NCBI RefSeq assembly: GCF_024347335.1
Contig: NZ_AP025463.1
Span: forward strand, 3,224,001-3,288,000
DNA length: 64,000 nucleotides
Reading direction: 5' to 3'
Origin: Vibrio celticus
GTDB lineage: Bacteria > Pseudomonadota > Gammaproteobacteria > Enterobacterales > Vibrionaceae
Below are positions 44,466-61,971 of the stretch, piece after piece; positions within the stretch are counted from its first letter, which is position 1, and each line of letters starts with the position of its first letter. A program made the translations under genes and the position numbers. The notes under the pieces are model-generated. The model ran no database searches, was not told the origin of the DNA, and worked only from the letters and a program-made list of their open reading frames with translations.

Positions 44466-44496
44466 AAAAAGGCCCTAGCATTTCTGCTAGAGCCTT
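44466..44496 (-). terminator. Terminator after tRNA-Trp
   Basis: Minus-strand hairpin AAGGCTCTAGCAG/TGCTAGGGCCTT with a T run, 5 bases after the tRNA. It probably ends the distal rRNA operon. Confidence 0.85.
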
Positions 44497-44501
44497 AAAT
44501 A

Positions 44502-44578
<77 letters not shown>

Positions 44579-44602
44579 AAAACTTTCATTACTTCAGATT
44601 CG

Positions 44603-44627
44603 AAAAAACCTCGCACTAGGCGAGGTT
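44603..44627 (-). terminator. Terminator-like hairpin between tRNA-Asp and tRNA-Trp
   Basis: On the minus strand AACCTCGCC, a short loop and GCGAGGTTTTTT lie 11 bases after tRNA-Asp and before tRNA-Trp. It looks like a real terminator and would limit tRNA-Trp to read-through transcription, perhaps by the antiterminated rRNA polymerase. Confidence 0.75.
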
Positions 44628-44637
44628 ATCGAATAAG

Positions 44638-44714
44638 TGGCGGAGTGGACGGGACTCGAACCCGCGACCCCCGGCGTGACAGGCCGGTATTCTAACCAAC
44701 TGAACTACCACTCC
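44638..44714 (-). tRNA. tRNA-Asp (GUC)
   Basis: A 77-nt cloverleaf beginning GGAGTGGTAGTTCAG, with CCTGTCACG giving anticodon GTC and the 3' CCA encoded. It follows the 5S RNA by 42 bases. Confidence 0.96.
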
Positions 44715-44756
44715 GCAGTGGAATACTTGTCGTCGCTGACAAGTGTTCAAATTTAA

Positions 44757-44875
44757 AGCCTGGCGATGTCCTACTCTCACATGGGGAAGCCCCACACTAC
44801 CATCGGCGCTATTGTGTTTCACTTCTGAGTTCGGCATGGAATCAGGTGGGTCCACAATGCTATGGTCGCCAAGCA
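44757..44875 (-). rRNA. rrf: 5S ribosomal RNA (distal operon)
   Basis: About 119 nt beginning TGCTTGGCGACCATAGC and ending ATCGCCAGGCTT on the minus strand. Same sequence as the second copy at 50360. The ends pair as helix I. Confidence 0.96.
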
Positions 44876-44974
44876 AATTTTAAAATTCGGAAAACTGATT
44901 TAAAAGTCTATCTCTTCAAACTCATTCAAGGTCTGGTCTTTCTTTGAGTCCACAAAACCCCTTGGGTGTTGTAT

Positions 44975-47863
<2,889 letters not shown>

Positions 47864-48180
47864 ATACAACCCGAAAGGGTCTTAATGTATGGCAACTAAC
47901 CAAGGTTTTTGGTTGTCATCAAGAAGGGTTAATTCTCAATGACTGTTTGCCGGACTCAATTGTGAATCAATGTAAACATTGATTCGAATACAAGACACTT
48001 GAATGTGTTTGTTGTGTTTATCTAATGAAAGATAAACATTGAGAACTTTTAAATTTGATTGAATTACTCGTAAGTAATCAATCAGTCAGCTTTCCAAATT
48101 GTTAAAGAGCTTGATTCAATAAATTGAACCATTTTTAAAGACTCTCGTAAGACTTTTTATCGAACAAGAACGCTTAAAGA
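47864..48180 (-). other. 16S-23S spacer, 3' part (distal operon)
   Basis: Between tRNA-Ala and 23S, about 317 bases without a gene. It holds a boxA at 48096-48110 and the sequence pairing with the 23S 3' flank to form the RNase III processing stem (GGGTTGTATGG on one side, CCATACAACACC on the other). Confidence 0.75.
48096..48110 (-). promoter_or_regulatory. boxA antitermination site in the spacer (distal operon)
   Basis: The minus strand reads GCTCTTTAACAATTT, the boxA of rRNA antitermination. Same sequence in both leaders and in the other spacer. Confidence 0.85.
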
Positions 48181-48256
48181 TGGTGGAGCTATGCGGGATC
48201 GAACCGCAGACCTCCTGCGTGCAAGGCAGGCGCTCTCCCAGCTGAGCTATAGCCCC
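48181..48256 (-). tRNA. tRNA-Ala (UGC)
   Basis: A 76-nt cloverleaf, GGGGCTATAGCTCAGCTGGG at the 5' end, anticodon stem-loop CTGCCTTGCACGCAG with anticodon TGC, encoded CCA. Lies after tRNA-Ile in the spacer. Confidence 0.96.
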
Positions 48257-48270
48257 ATCTAGGTCGATAT

Positions 48271-48347
48271 TGGTGGGTCTGAGTGGACTTGAACCACCGA
48301 CCTCCCGCTTATCAGGCGAGCGCTCTAACCAGCTGAGCTACAGACCC
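48271..48347 (-). tRNA. tRNA-Ile (GAU)
   Basis: A 77-nt cloverleaf, GGGTCTGTAGCTCAGCTGG at the 5' end, anticodon loop CCTGATAAG with GAT, encoded CCA. First tRNA after 16S. Confidence 0.96.
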
Positions 48348-48414
48348 AATATCGTCTCTTAACTTTTCTAAACCTAATCAATCTGTGTGGGTACTCATCG
48401 TGCATATCTTCGTA

Positions 48415-49967
<1,553 letters not shown>

Positions 49968-50211
49968 AAGATTTTGTGACTCAACGAATACTGACTTCAA
50001 AACTATTCTTTATAAATAAAGAGTGTAATTTTAAAGCTATTACCATTCCAACAGAATGGTAATGAATTGACTGTGCCGAATAACTACAAGTAGTTAAACG
50101 TATTGGTCACTCAGTTCATTGAAATCAATTTTGATTCCGAAGAATCTGTTTTATCTAACGATAAAACGTTTTGATATTCATCAACGAGTGCCCACACAGA
50201 TTGATAGGTTT

Positions 50212-50226
50212 AAATTGTTAAAGAGC
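50212..50226 (-). promoter_or_regulatory. boxA in the leader (distal operon)
   Basis: GCTCTTTAACAATTT on the minus strand, 38 bases downstream of the promoter. Confidence 0.85.
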
Positions 50227-50263
50227 TTTGCTTTCAGTGCCTTAGCACTCAAGCAGGACGCGT

Positions 50264-50291
50264 ATAATACGCTTTCTACTTTGAAAGTCAA
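50264..50291 (-). promoter_or_regulatory. rRNA promoter (distal operon)
   Basis: Minus strand: TTGACT, 16-base spacer, TATTAT, then ACGCGTCC, a GC-rich discriminator as in stringently controlled rRNA promoters. AT-rich sequence upstream may serve as UP element. Only this promoter is seen for the distal operon. Confidence 0.8.
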
Positions 50292-50305
50292 CATAAAATA
50301 CTAAG

Positions 50306-50360
50306 AAAACTTAGAACTCTATGGTGACTTGTCTATTTAATAGACAAAGTCGAAATTAAA
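50306..50360 (-). other. Hairpin after the proximal operon 5S gene
   Basis: Downstream of the 5S RNA on the minus strand GACTTTGTCTATT and AATAGACAAGTC pair with one bulge, without a T run. A true terminator is not evident, so read-through into the distal operon's promoter region is possible. Confidence 0.5.
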
Positions 50361-50478
50361 GCCTGGCGATGTCCTACTCTCACATGGGGAAGCCCCACAC
50401 TACCATCGGCGCTATTGTGTTTCACTTCTGAGTTCGGCATGGAATCAGGTGGGTCCACAATGCTATGGTCGCCAAGCA
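50360..50478 (-). rRNA. rrf: 5S ribosomal RNA (proximal operon)
   Basis: Identical over the visible length to the 5S at 44757-44875. Offset between operons is 5603 bases. Confidence 0.96.
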
Positions 50479-50577
50479 AATTTTAAAATTCGGAAAACTG
50501 ATTTAAAAGTCTATCTCTTCAAACTCATTCAAGGTCTGGTCTTTCTTTGAGTCCACAAAACCCCTTGGGTGTTGTAT

Positions 50578-53466
<2,889 letters not shown>

Positions 53467-53804
53467 ATACAACCCGAAAGGGTTTCTATTTGCTTTCACT
53501 TTAAAAAGTGAAGACAAATAAGCGTATGGCAACTAACCAAGGTTTTTGGTTGTCATCAAGAAGGGTTAATTCTTGATAACTGTTTGCCGGACTCAATTGT
53601 GATTCAAACTAGGTTTGAATCGAATACAAGACACTTGAATGTGTTTGTTGTGTTTATCTAATGAAAGATAAACATTGAGAACTTTTAAATTTGATTGAAT
53701 TACTCGTAAGTAATCAATCAGTCAGCTTTCCAAATTGTTAAAGAGCTAGATATTTCAAAAGAAATAACCATTTTTAAAGATTCTTAAGGAAGAACACTTA
53801 AAGA
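53467..53804 (-). other. 16S-23S spacer, 3' part (proximal operon)
   Basis: About 338 bases between tRNA-Ala(GGC) and 23S. Similar to the distal spacer, with a different block near 53484-53530 and around 53600. Contains boxA at 53732-53746. Confidence 0.75.
53732..53746 (-). promoter_or_regulatory. boxA in the spacer (proximal operon)
   Basis: GCTCTTTAACAATTT on the minus strand, as in the distal spacer. Confidence 0.85.
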
Positions 53805-53880
53805 TGGTGGAGCTATGCGGGATCGAACCGCAGACCTCCTCGCTGCCAGCGAGGCGCTCTCCCAGCTGAGCTATAGCCCC
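53805..53880 (-). tRNA. tRNA-Ala (GGC)
   Basis: A 76-nt cloverleaf identical to tRNA-Ala(UGC) at 48181 outside the anticodon arm, which reads CCTCG-CTGGCAG-CGAGG with anticodon GGC. Encoded CCA. It is the only tRNA in this spacer. Confidence 0.95.
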
Positions 53881-53956
53881 ATCTGGAAAAGTATTTCCTA
53901 CTCTTAACTTATTAAACCATCAATCTGTGTGGACACTCATCGTAAGTATCTTCGTA

Positions 53957-55510
<1,554 letters not shown>

Positions 55511-55770
55511 AAGATTTTGTGACTCAACGAATACTGACTTCAAAACTAATATTTACCGCTCTTTCGAAAAAGAACAGAAACATGTAATTCTAAAGCTATT
55601 ACCATTCCAACAGAATGGTAATGAATTGACTGTGCCGAATAACTACAAGTAGTTAAACGTATTGGTCACTCAGTTCATTGAAATCAATTTTGATTCCGAA
55701 GAATCTGTTTTATCTAACGATAAAACGTTTTGATATTCATCAACGAGTGCCCACACAGATTGATAGGTTT

Positions 55771-55785
55771 AAATTGTTAAAGAGC
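55771..55785 (-). promoter_or_regulatory. boxA in the leader (proximal operon)
   Basis: GCTCTTTAACAATTT on the minus strand, 42 bases after the P2 -10 box. Confidence 0.85.
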
Positions 55786-55826
55786 TTCTCTTCGTTGTGA
55801 CTTACATCACTTCGGAAGAGGCGGCC

Positions 55827-55854
55827 ATTCTAGCGATTTAATTCTCAGTGTCAA
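55827..55854 (-). promoter_or_regulatory. rRNA promoter P2 (proximal operon)
   Basis: Minus strand: perfect TTGACA (55854-55849), 16-base spacer, TAGAAT (55832-55827), then GGCCGCC as discriminator. An AT-rich stretch lies upstream. Confidence 0.85.
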
Positions 55855-55974
55855 ACACTTTTGAAAATTAATTTCTACTTTCTAAAAGTAGGAGCGAATT
55901 ATCGCTTAAAGCTAGTTGCCTAACTAACATTCTACGCTGAAGCCTTGTGGCGTCTGCCGTGTCAGTGAGGCGGC

Positions 55975-56002
55975 ATTATAGAGATGTTCATCACATTGGC
56001 AA
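55975..56002 (-). promoter_or_regulatory. rRNA promoter P1 (proximal operon)
   Basis: Minus strand: TTGCCA (56002-55997), 16-base spacer, perfect TATAAT (55980-55975), then GCCGCC. The tandem P1-P2 layout is that of enterobacterial and vibrio rRNA operons. Confidence 0.8.
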
Positions 56003-56109
56003 GTGTTTATTAAAGAAAAATGCAAAAATAACGATTACATGACGAATAAACACTCAAAGCCTTATTTATGCAACTTTAACTACAAAGTAACTACACAATA
56101 ACCACAGAC

Positions 56110-56118
56110 TTATCCACA
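56110..56118 (+). promoter_or_regulatory. DnaA-box match upstream of the rRNA promoters
   Basis: TTATCCACA matches the DnaA consensus TTATNCACA perfectly. One isolated site has little weight, but its place upstream of P1 leaves a regulatory role possible. Confidence 0.3.
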
Positions 56119-56146
56119 ATCGCTCTAATTTTATCCCCTAGAAACT

Positions 56147-56173
56147 AAAAAAGCTGCCTAATGGCAGCTTTTT
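56147..56173 (-). terminator. Original cysJIH terminator, now cut off by an IS
   Basis: AAAAAGCTGCC, loop and GGCAGCTTTTTT on the minus strand. Without the ISL3 element it would lie about 18 bases after the cysH stop. It now ends transcription leaving the IS. Confidence 0.8.
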
Positions 56174-56176
56174 AAA

Positions 56177-57467
56177 GGTTCATCGCGGCTTTCCGGGGAA
56201 GGCCGCTTTTATCTTCATAAAAAAGTAATCCGTATCTCGATACCCATAGCCCATTCTTTTGATTAACTTAATCTTGTTATTAATCCCTTCCAAGCTACAT
56301 GTATTTAAGTGATATAAAGCTGAAGACACTATCCCATGAAGGTACGGTTTCAGCTTTCTAGCAAAGTTTATGAGTGGCTTTACTCCGCTTTCATGAACTT
56401 GTTGCCACCATATTTCCCAAAGGTCTCGGGCTTGTTTTTCCGATTCGCAGTACCAGAGTTCCTTGAGTTGAGCGCCAAGTAAATGGGTCACCATTAAGTC
56501 ACGGTTAATCGCAAGTATTTCATCCAGATAGCTTTGTTGCTTGGTATTTAAATTCTCTCTATTTTTCAGTAGTACCCAGCGTGAGCGCTTGACCCAACGT
56601 CGTGCACTTTTGTCATCTTTAAGTTGGTTAGCTTGATCTACTCGAACTCTATCCATAACCTCTCGACCAAACTTAGCGACGACATGAAAGAGATCATAGA
56701 CGATACGGGCATTTGGACAATGAGCTTGAACCTCTAGATCAAAAGCGGTGTTCATATCCATTGCCACAACTTCGATATTTTGTGCATGCTCTCCAAGCAT
56801 CTCAAAGAAGGGGCGTATGTCTTTACGACTTCTACCTAGACCAATCCAAAGTACTTGATGCGTTTGTGCATCTGCGATAACAGTGGCGTAACGATGGCCC
56901 TTGAATATGGCAAACTCATCCATGACCAGTTGACGCAAGCACCCCCAAGGAACCTCAGGTACGACACGCTTGAGACGTTGCTTGTCTATTTCTTTGACGG
57001 TGTGCCAGTGCACTCCAGTAAGCTCTGAAATGTGTTTGATGGGTAGCAATGGTAATAGATTATCAATGTAATCAATCAGCCGATTAGTGAGGCGAGAATA
57101 TGGCTTAACCCAAGAAATAGACTCAGTCTTGATACCACAATTTGAACACTTGATGCGCCGAGTCTGAACGAGTAACTCAACGGGTGTGCCTAGCATCATC
57201 GCATCCTTAAGCGTTCTCCACTGAGTGTCATGGATAGAGGCAGAAACTTGACCACAAGAGCAGTATGCTGCGGTATCAGGAATTAAGGTGATAGAGATTA
57301 ATGAGTCAATTTTATAAGACTTTACGATCTGAAAGCCTTCCCAGAATGACGATAGGAAAGTATTATTCGGCATGAAAACGGTAGTTTGTGAAAGGTTGTG
57401 TTTGGCGATGTAACCTTACCACTAACTACCGTTTTTGTTTTCAGTTCCCGCTAATCTGCGAAGAACC
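56177..57467 (-). mobile_element. ISL3-family insertion sequence
   Basis: A 1291-bp element. The ends are imperfect inverted repeats, GGTTCATCGCGGCTTTCCGG at 56177 and GGTTCTTCGCAGATTAGCGG read inward from 57467. Both sides carry the 8-mer TTTTTAAA (56169-56176 and 57468-57475), the duplication length usual for ISL3. One transposase gene fills it. It sits between cysH and that operon's terminator. Confidence 0.92.
56180..57373 (-). CDS. ISL3-family transposase
   Basis: A 397-residue transposase, intact. The N-terminal zinc-finger region has CSCGQ and CSNCGIK, then a helix-turn-helix (IKHISELTGVHWHTVKEIDK) and the DDE domain: first Asp in VMDEFAIFKGHRYATVI, second in VVAMDMNTAFDLEVQ and VYDLFHVVAKF, and the Glu in SLEGINNKIKLIKR with the family-typical MGYGYRD after it. 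Its stop lies within the left inverted repeat. It is oriented like cysJIH and may be transcribed with it. Confidence 0.93.
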   Translation of the reverse strand: MPNNTFLSSFWEGFQIVKSYKIDSLISITLIPDTAAYCSCGQVSASIHDTQWRTLKDAMMLGTPVELLVQTRRIKCSNCGIKTESISWVKPYSRLTNRLIDYIDNLLPLLPIKHISELTGVHWHTVKEIDKQRLKRVVPEVPWGCLRQLVMDEFAIFKGHRYATVIADAQTHQVLWIGLGRSRKDIRPFFEMLGEHAQNIEVVAMDMNTAFDLEVQAHCPNARIVYDLFHVVAKFGREVMDRVRVDQANQLKDDKSARRWVKRSRWVLLKNRENLNTKQQSYLDEILAINRDLMVTHLLGAQLKELWYCESEKQARDLWEIWWQQVHESGVKPLINFARKLKPYLHGIVSSALYHLNTCSLEGINNKIKLIKRMGYGYRDTDYFFMKIKAAFPGKPR

Positions 57468-57486
57468 TTTTTAAATGGCAATGAGT

Positions 57487-58263
57487 CTAAATCCCAGAAC
57501 CAGATTGCTCTCCATCATCTTCATGGAGACCACATTCTCGTTTCAGCCCATTAAAACGAGTTTCTTCTTCAGTCATACCCGGTTCCCATTTCTTAGTCGT
57601 ATGAGTATCCCCAACAGAAAGGTACCCCTGCTCACGAAGTGGGTGATAACTGAGACCATGCTCTTCTAAGTAATAATGAACATCTTTATTTGTCCAATCA
57701 ATTACTGGCAAGAACTTAAACACACCATTTTGGATAGATAAGATTGGCAAGTTTGCACGCGATTGAGATTGCTCTCTTCTTAAACCGGAAAACCACGTCC
57801 CAGCCTCGAGCTCATCCAGCGCTCTTCTCATCGGTTCAACTTTATTAAGCTTGTTGTACTTCTCTATTCCTTCTATACCTTGATCCCAAAGTTTTCCATA
57901 TTGCGCTTCTTGCCAATTAGGGCTCTGTTGGGCGCGAAAGACTTGAAGGTTTAGAGTCAACTTCTGACTTAACTCATCGATAAAGCGATATGTTTCAGGA
58001 AATAGATACCCGGTGTCCGTCAAAATAACCGGAATATCTGGTTTCGCTTGAGTCACTAAGTGCAGCATTAACGCGGCTTGAATGCCGAAACTTGAAGACA
58101 CAACATGTGATCCTTCCAAGTTTTCTAATGCCCATTTAACTCTTTCTAATGCGGTTAGCTGCTCTAACTCTGCGTTGATTTGTCCAAGACGAAGTATTTG
58201 CTCCGTCTTAGTCAATGCGAGTAGCTCTGCTAACTTCAATTTTGAAGCGACAGAATTATGCAT
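57487..58263 (-). CDS. cysH: Phosphoadenylylsulfate (PAPS) reductase CysH
   Basis: A 258-residue enzyme that reduces PAPS to sulfite with thioredoxin. Signatures: SSFGIQAALMLHLV (P-loop-like), VILTDTGYLFPETYRFID, TWFSGLRREQSQSRA and the C-terminal active-site Cys in KRECGLHEDDG. Only that cysteine is conserved, and there is no second Cys pair for an iron-sulfur cluster, so it is the PAPS type. The start overlaps cysI by 8 bases. Confidence 0.96.
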   Translation of the reverse strand: MHNSVASKLKLAELLALTKTEQILRLGQINAELEQLTALERVKWALENLEGSHVVSSSFGIQAALMLHLVTQAKPDIPVILTDTGYLFPETYRFIDELSQKLTLNLQVFRAQQSPNWQEAQYGKLWDQGIEGIEKYNKLNKVEPMRRALDELEAGTWFSGLRREQSQSRANLPILSIQNGVFKFLPVIDWTNKDVHYYLEEHGLSYHPLREQGYLSVGDTHTTKKWEPGMTEEETRFNGLKRECGLHEDDGEQSGSGI

Positions 58264-59983
58264 GCAGATCCCTCTTTGAAATGATCACCTCTTCGATGAT
58301 GCCAGCTCGGATTGTAAAATCACCGAACCCTTCATTGTCGTTGCGTTCTGTAGCCCAACGTCCCACCAGCGCATCAATCTCTTCTAAGATCTGAGCTGAT
58401 GTGATGTTCTCTTTATACATTTTAGGGATACGAGTTCCGGCCTTGTTGCCACCTAGGTGCATGTTGTAACGCCCCGGAGCCTTACCCACTAAACCAAGTT
58501 CAGCCAACATTGCACGACCACAACCGTTTGGACAACCAGTGATTCGAAGGATGATGTTATCTTCTTCTGGTAATCCATGTTTCTTCAGAATGTCTTCAAC
58601 ATCCGTTACAAACTCAGGAAGAAAGCGCTCAGCTTCTGCCATTGCTAAAGGACATGTTGGGAAAGCCACACACGCCATTGAGTTTTTACGTTGCTCTGAA
58701 ACAGCATCATCCATCAAGCCATATTGACGCGCTAGTTTTTCAATCTTGGCCTTTTGACTCGTCGACACACCCGCAACAATTAGATTTTGGTTCGCTGTCA
58801 TGCGGAAGTCACCTTTGTGAATCTTCGCTATTTCAGCCACACCGGTTTTCAGAGCCTTCCCAGGAAAATCAAGCAAACGGCCATTCTCAATGAATAACGC
58901 TAAGTGGTGCTTACCATCAATGCCTTCTGCCCAACCAATGCGATCACCACGGCCAGTAAACTCATAAGGACGGCTTTCAGAGAACTCAACGCCGGCACGC
59001 TTTTCTACTTCTGCTTTGAATACATCAATACCAACACGGTCTAATGTGTATTTGGTTTTGGCATTCTTGCGGTTTGAACGGTTACCCCAGTCGCGCTGAG
59101 TCGTTACCACCGTCGCTGCTACATCCAACGTTTTATCTAATGGCACAAAACCAAAGTCGTCAGCTTTACGTGCATAAGTAGAGGTATCACCGTGTGTCAT
59201 AGCAAGGCCGCCACCGACTAACACGTTAAAGCCCACCAGCCTTCCGTCTTCAGCAATTGCAACAAAGTTAAGATCGTTAGCATGAACATCTACGTCATTC
59301 TGTGGAGGAATGACAACTGTCGTCTTGAACTTACGCGGTAGGTAGTTACTACCAAGGATAGGTTCTTCATCCGTTGTTTCTAGTTTTTCACCATCTAACC
59401 AGATTTCTGCATAAGCGCGAGTCTTCGGTAATAGATGTTCACTGATCTTTTTCGCCCACTCGTAAGCTTCTTGATGAAGTTCAGATTCAACTGGGTTTGT
59501 CGTACACAGAACATTTCGGTTTACATCACCCGCTGTCGCAATGGAATCAATGCCAATGTTATTTAGCGTTTGGTGCATCAACTTAATGTTCGGCTTCAAC
59601 ACACCGTGGAACTGAAACGTTTGACGTGTTGTTAGACGAATTGAACCGTAAGAGGTGCTTTCGTCTGCGAACTTATCAATCGCCAACCACTGCTTAGGGG
59701 TAATGATGCCACCAGGCATACGCGCACGAAGCATTACGTTGTGTAACGGTTCGAGCTTTTGCTTGGTACGTTCGTTACGAATATCACGGTCGTCTTGTTG
59801 ATACATACCGTGGAAACGAATCAACTGGAAGTTATCAGCAGTAAAGCCACCGGTTATGCGGTCTTGGAGATCTTTTTCAATCGTACCGCGTAGGTTATTA
59901 CTTTCACGCTTCAGACGCTCATTGTCAGCCAAAGGTCCAAGTACTTGACCTAGCACTTCTTGCTCTATTACTTGCTTGCTCAT
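58256..59983 (-). CDS. cysI: Sulfite reductase hemoprotein subunit CysI
   Basis: A 575-residue sulfite reductase beta subunit carrying siroheme and a 4Fe-4S cluster. The cluster cysteines are in CVAFPTCPLAMAEAERF and TGCPNGCGRAMLAELGLVG. Substrate-binding Arg and Lys residues are in RLTTRQTFQFHG and TAGDVNRNVLC. Length is normal. ATG 59983 overlaps the cysJ stop by one base. Confidence 0.97.
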   Translation of the reverse strand: MSKQVIEQEVLGQVLGPLADNERLKRESNNLRGTIEKDLQDRITGGFTADNFQLIRFHGMYQQDDRDIRNERTKQKLEPLHNVMLRARMPGGIITPKQWLAIDKFADESTSYGSIRLTTRQTFQFHGVLKPNIKLMHQTLNNIGIDSIATAGDVNRNVLCTTNPVESELHQEAYEWAKKISEHLLPKTRAYAEIWLDGEKLETTDEEPILGSNYLPRKFKTTVVIPPQNDVDVHANDLNFVAIAEDGRLVGFNVLVGGGLAMTHGDTSTYARKADDFGFVPLDKTLDVAATVVTTQRDWGNRSNRKNAKTKYTLDRVGIDVFKAEVEKRAGVEFSESRPYEFTGRGDRIGWAEGIDGKHHLALFIENGRLLDFPGKALKTGVAEIAKIHKGDFRMTANQNLIVAGVSTSQKAKIEKLARQYGLMDDAVSEQRKNSMACVAFPTCPLAMAEAERFLPEFVTDVEDILKKHGLPEEDNIILRITGCPNGCGRAMLAELGLVGKAPGRYNMHLGGNKAGTRIPKMYKENITSAQILEEIDALVGRWATERNDNEGFGDFTIRAGIIEEVIISKRDLHA

Positions 59984-61848
59984 TAGTACACATCCCTTTG
60001 GTAACGTTTCGCTTTACGTAAATCATTAATATATTGTTCAGCTTGTTCGCGGTTCTGATTGCCATGTTTTTCCGCAATAGTAACTAACGCTTCATGGACA
60101 TCTTTCGCCATTCGAGTCGCATCGCCACAGACATAGAGGTACGCGCCCTCTTGCAGCCATTGCCACACCTGCTCTGCTTGTTCGATTAAACGATCCTGAA
60201 CATAAACCTTTTCTTTTTGGTCACGGCTAAAGGCAACATCTAGCTTAGTTAGCGCGCCAGACTTGAGGTACTTTTGCCATTCAACTTGGTATAAGAAATC
60301 TTGAGTAAAGGTACGGTCACCAAAGAACAGCCAGCTTTTGCCTTCAGCATCATTGTTTTCACGCTCTTGAACGAAACTGCGGAAAGGTGCGATACCTGTA
60401 CCCGGGCCGACCATGATGATTGGTGTATTGTCGTCTTGTGGGAGTTTGAAGTTATTGTTGTTCTCAACAAACACCTTCACTTCACCACCTTCTTCAAGGC
60501 GTTGAGCTAAGAAACTAGAAGCTCCACCTAAGCGAGACTCTTCGCCTTTTTGATATTCAACCAGACCAACCGTTAAGTGAACTTCTTCATCTACTTCGGC
60601 TTGGCTTGACGCAATAGAGTAGAGGCGCGGAGTCAGCTTACGTAACAGGCCAATTAACTCATCAGCCGATAGCTTGGTTTTCTTCTCAGCTAAAACATCG
60701 ACGATTTGTGTATTACCCGCATATTCACGAAGCTTGTCTTTATCTTCCACCAGCTTGATTAACTTCTTGCTGCCCGATAACTCAGCAAACTTAGTCACAA
60801 GTTGAGGGTTTGAAGTCGTAATCTCAAATTTACTCACTAGCGCACTATGGATAGATAGATTGTCACCATCGACATCGACACTTTCTATCCCCGACAACCC
60901 AACCTTAGAAAGGATCTGGTTCGCGAGTTCTGAACTGTTTTCATACCATACACCTAGCGCATCACCAGGTTGGTAGGTAATGCCAGATTCATCAAGATCG
61001 ATCTCGATATGACGAACATCTTTACCCGAGTCACGACCGGTGATCTTTTGACTGGTTAATAGTGTCGCTGTATATGGATTCTGTTTGGTGTATTGCGAAT
61101 GACCGGCAGCCGCTTGGCCTACTGGTAACTGAACGATGTCAGCCTCGGCACCTGTTGATAGCGTCTCTTGAACTTGTGATAACGCTTTAGCGCGCCATTC
61201 CGTTGCTGATTCTTCGTAATCAACATCACAATCAAGGCGATCGACAAACGATTTCGCGCCAAGCTTAGCGAGGAAGTTATCGAAATCTTTAGCCGTTTGG
61301 CAGAAGAACTCATAGCTAGAGTCACCTAAACCAATCACACCGTATTGTAGGTTTGATAATTTTGGCGCTTTCTTCGATTGAAGGAATTCATGTAACTCAA
61401 TCGCGTTATCAGGGGCTTCGCCCTCACCATTGGTTGAAGCGACGAAAATGACGTGTGTCTCTTTGGCTAGGTTCTTACCTTTATAATCACTCGCATCGAA
61501 AAGCTCGACCGCGATTCCTAAGGCCTTGGCTTCTGCCTCTAGCGATTCTGCGACGCCTTTAGCATTACCGGTTTGAGAAGCGAAGATAATGCTGAGCTTA
61601 CCCGCTGGCTTAGCCGCTACTGCAGCGGCCGCTTGAGCGATTGGCGCAGCAGCACCGACAGGCTGAGCTTGGCTCACTCCCCAAAGGTAACCACTGACCC
61701 ATGCCAGTTGCTGTGAAGACAGTTCAGAAACAGTTTGCTGAAGATGACCCAATTGTTGGTCATTAAGTGGTGCTGCTAGCCCAGGTAACTCATTAGCCCC
61801 AGACTGTGCATTATTGTTTTGTGAAGACTCTTTCTTATTTAAAGACAT
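59983..61848 (-). CDS. cysJ: Sulfite reductase flavoprotein subunit CysJ
   Basis: A 621-residue diflavin reductase that passes electrons from NADPH to CysI. The flavodoxin domain starts with FASQTGNAKGVAESL (about residue 90), then the FAD domain (RLYSIASS), NADPH-binding GPGTGIAPFRSFVQERE and the C-terminal YQRDVY that is typical of CysJ. I chose ATG 61848 (MSLNKKESSQ) with AGGGA upstream over the ATG 7 codons earlier. First gene of the cysJIH operon. Confidence 0.96.
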   Translation of the reverse strand: MSLNKKESSQNNNAQSGANELPGLAAPLNDQQLGHLQQTVSELSSQQLAWVSGYLWGVSQAQPVGAAAPIAQAAAAVAAKPAGKLSIIFASQTGNAKGVAESLEAEAKALGIAVELFDASDYKGKNLAKETHVIFVASTNGEGEAPDNAIELHEFLQSKKAPKLSNLQYGVIGLGDSSYEFFCQTAKDFDNFLAKLGAKSFVDRLDCDVDYEESATEWRAKALSQVQETLSTGAEADIVQLPVGQAAAGHSQYTKQNPYTATLLTSQKITGRDSGKDVRHIEIDLDESGITYQPGDALGVWYENSSELANQILSKVGLSGIESVDVDGDNLSIHSALVSKFEITTSNPQLVTKFAELSGSKKLIKLVEDKDKLREYAGNTQIVDVLAEKKTKLSADELIGLLRKLTPRLYSIASSQAEVDEEVHLTVGLVEYQKGEESRLGGASSFLAQRLEEGGEVKVFVENNNNFKLPQDDNTPIIMVGPGTGIAPFRSFVQERENNDAEGKSWLFFGDRTFTQDFLYQVEWQKYLKSGALTKLDVAFSRDQKEKVYVQDRLIEQAEQVWQWLQEGAYLYVCGDATRMAKDVHEALVTIAEKHGNQNREQAEQYINDLRKAKRYQRDVY

Positions 61849-61971
61849 GGTCACGACATCCCTAATCATTGCGTGACGATAGATTAACCACTCCTTTTAA
61901 TAACAAGAAAGAATAGAAAAGTATGTTTTATAACTTTTTGGAAGTAAAAACCGATTGAAACGTAAATTGTC

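Larger units (their letters stand above)
49968..50359 (-). other. Leader of the distal operon and inter-operon gap
   Basis: About 390 bases without a protein gene, covering the 16S leader, boxA, one promoter and the short gap to the 5S gene of the next operon upstream. The leader is nearly identical to that at 55511-55785. Confidence 0.8.
55511..56146 (-). other. Leader and upstream control region of the proximal operon
   Basis: About 640 bases without a protein gene. It holds the 16S leader, boxA, two promoters, AT-rich upstream tracts and a DnaA-box match, up to the terminator at 56147. Confidence 0.75.

Noticed and set aside
56110..56118. DnaA box considered as a sign of a replication origin
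   Set aside because: A single box without further boxes, AT-rich unwinding region layout or origin-type genes; kept only as a low-confidence site.
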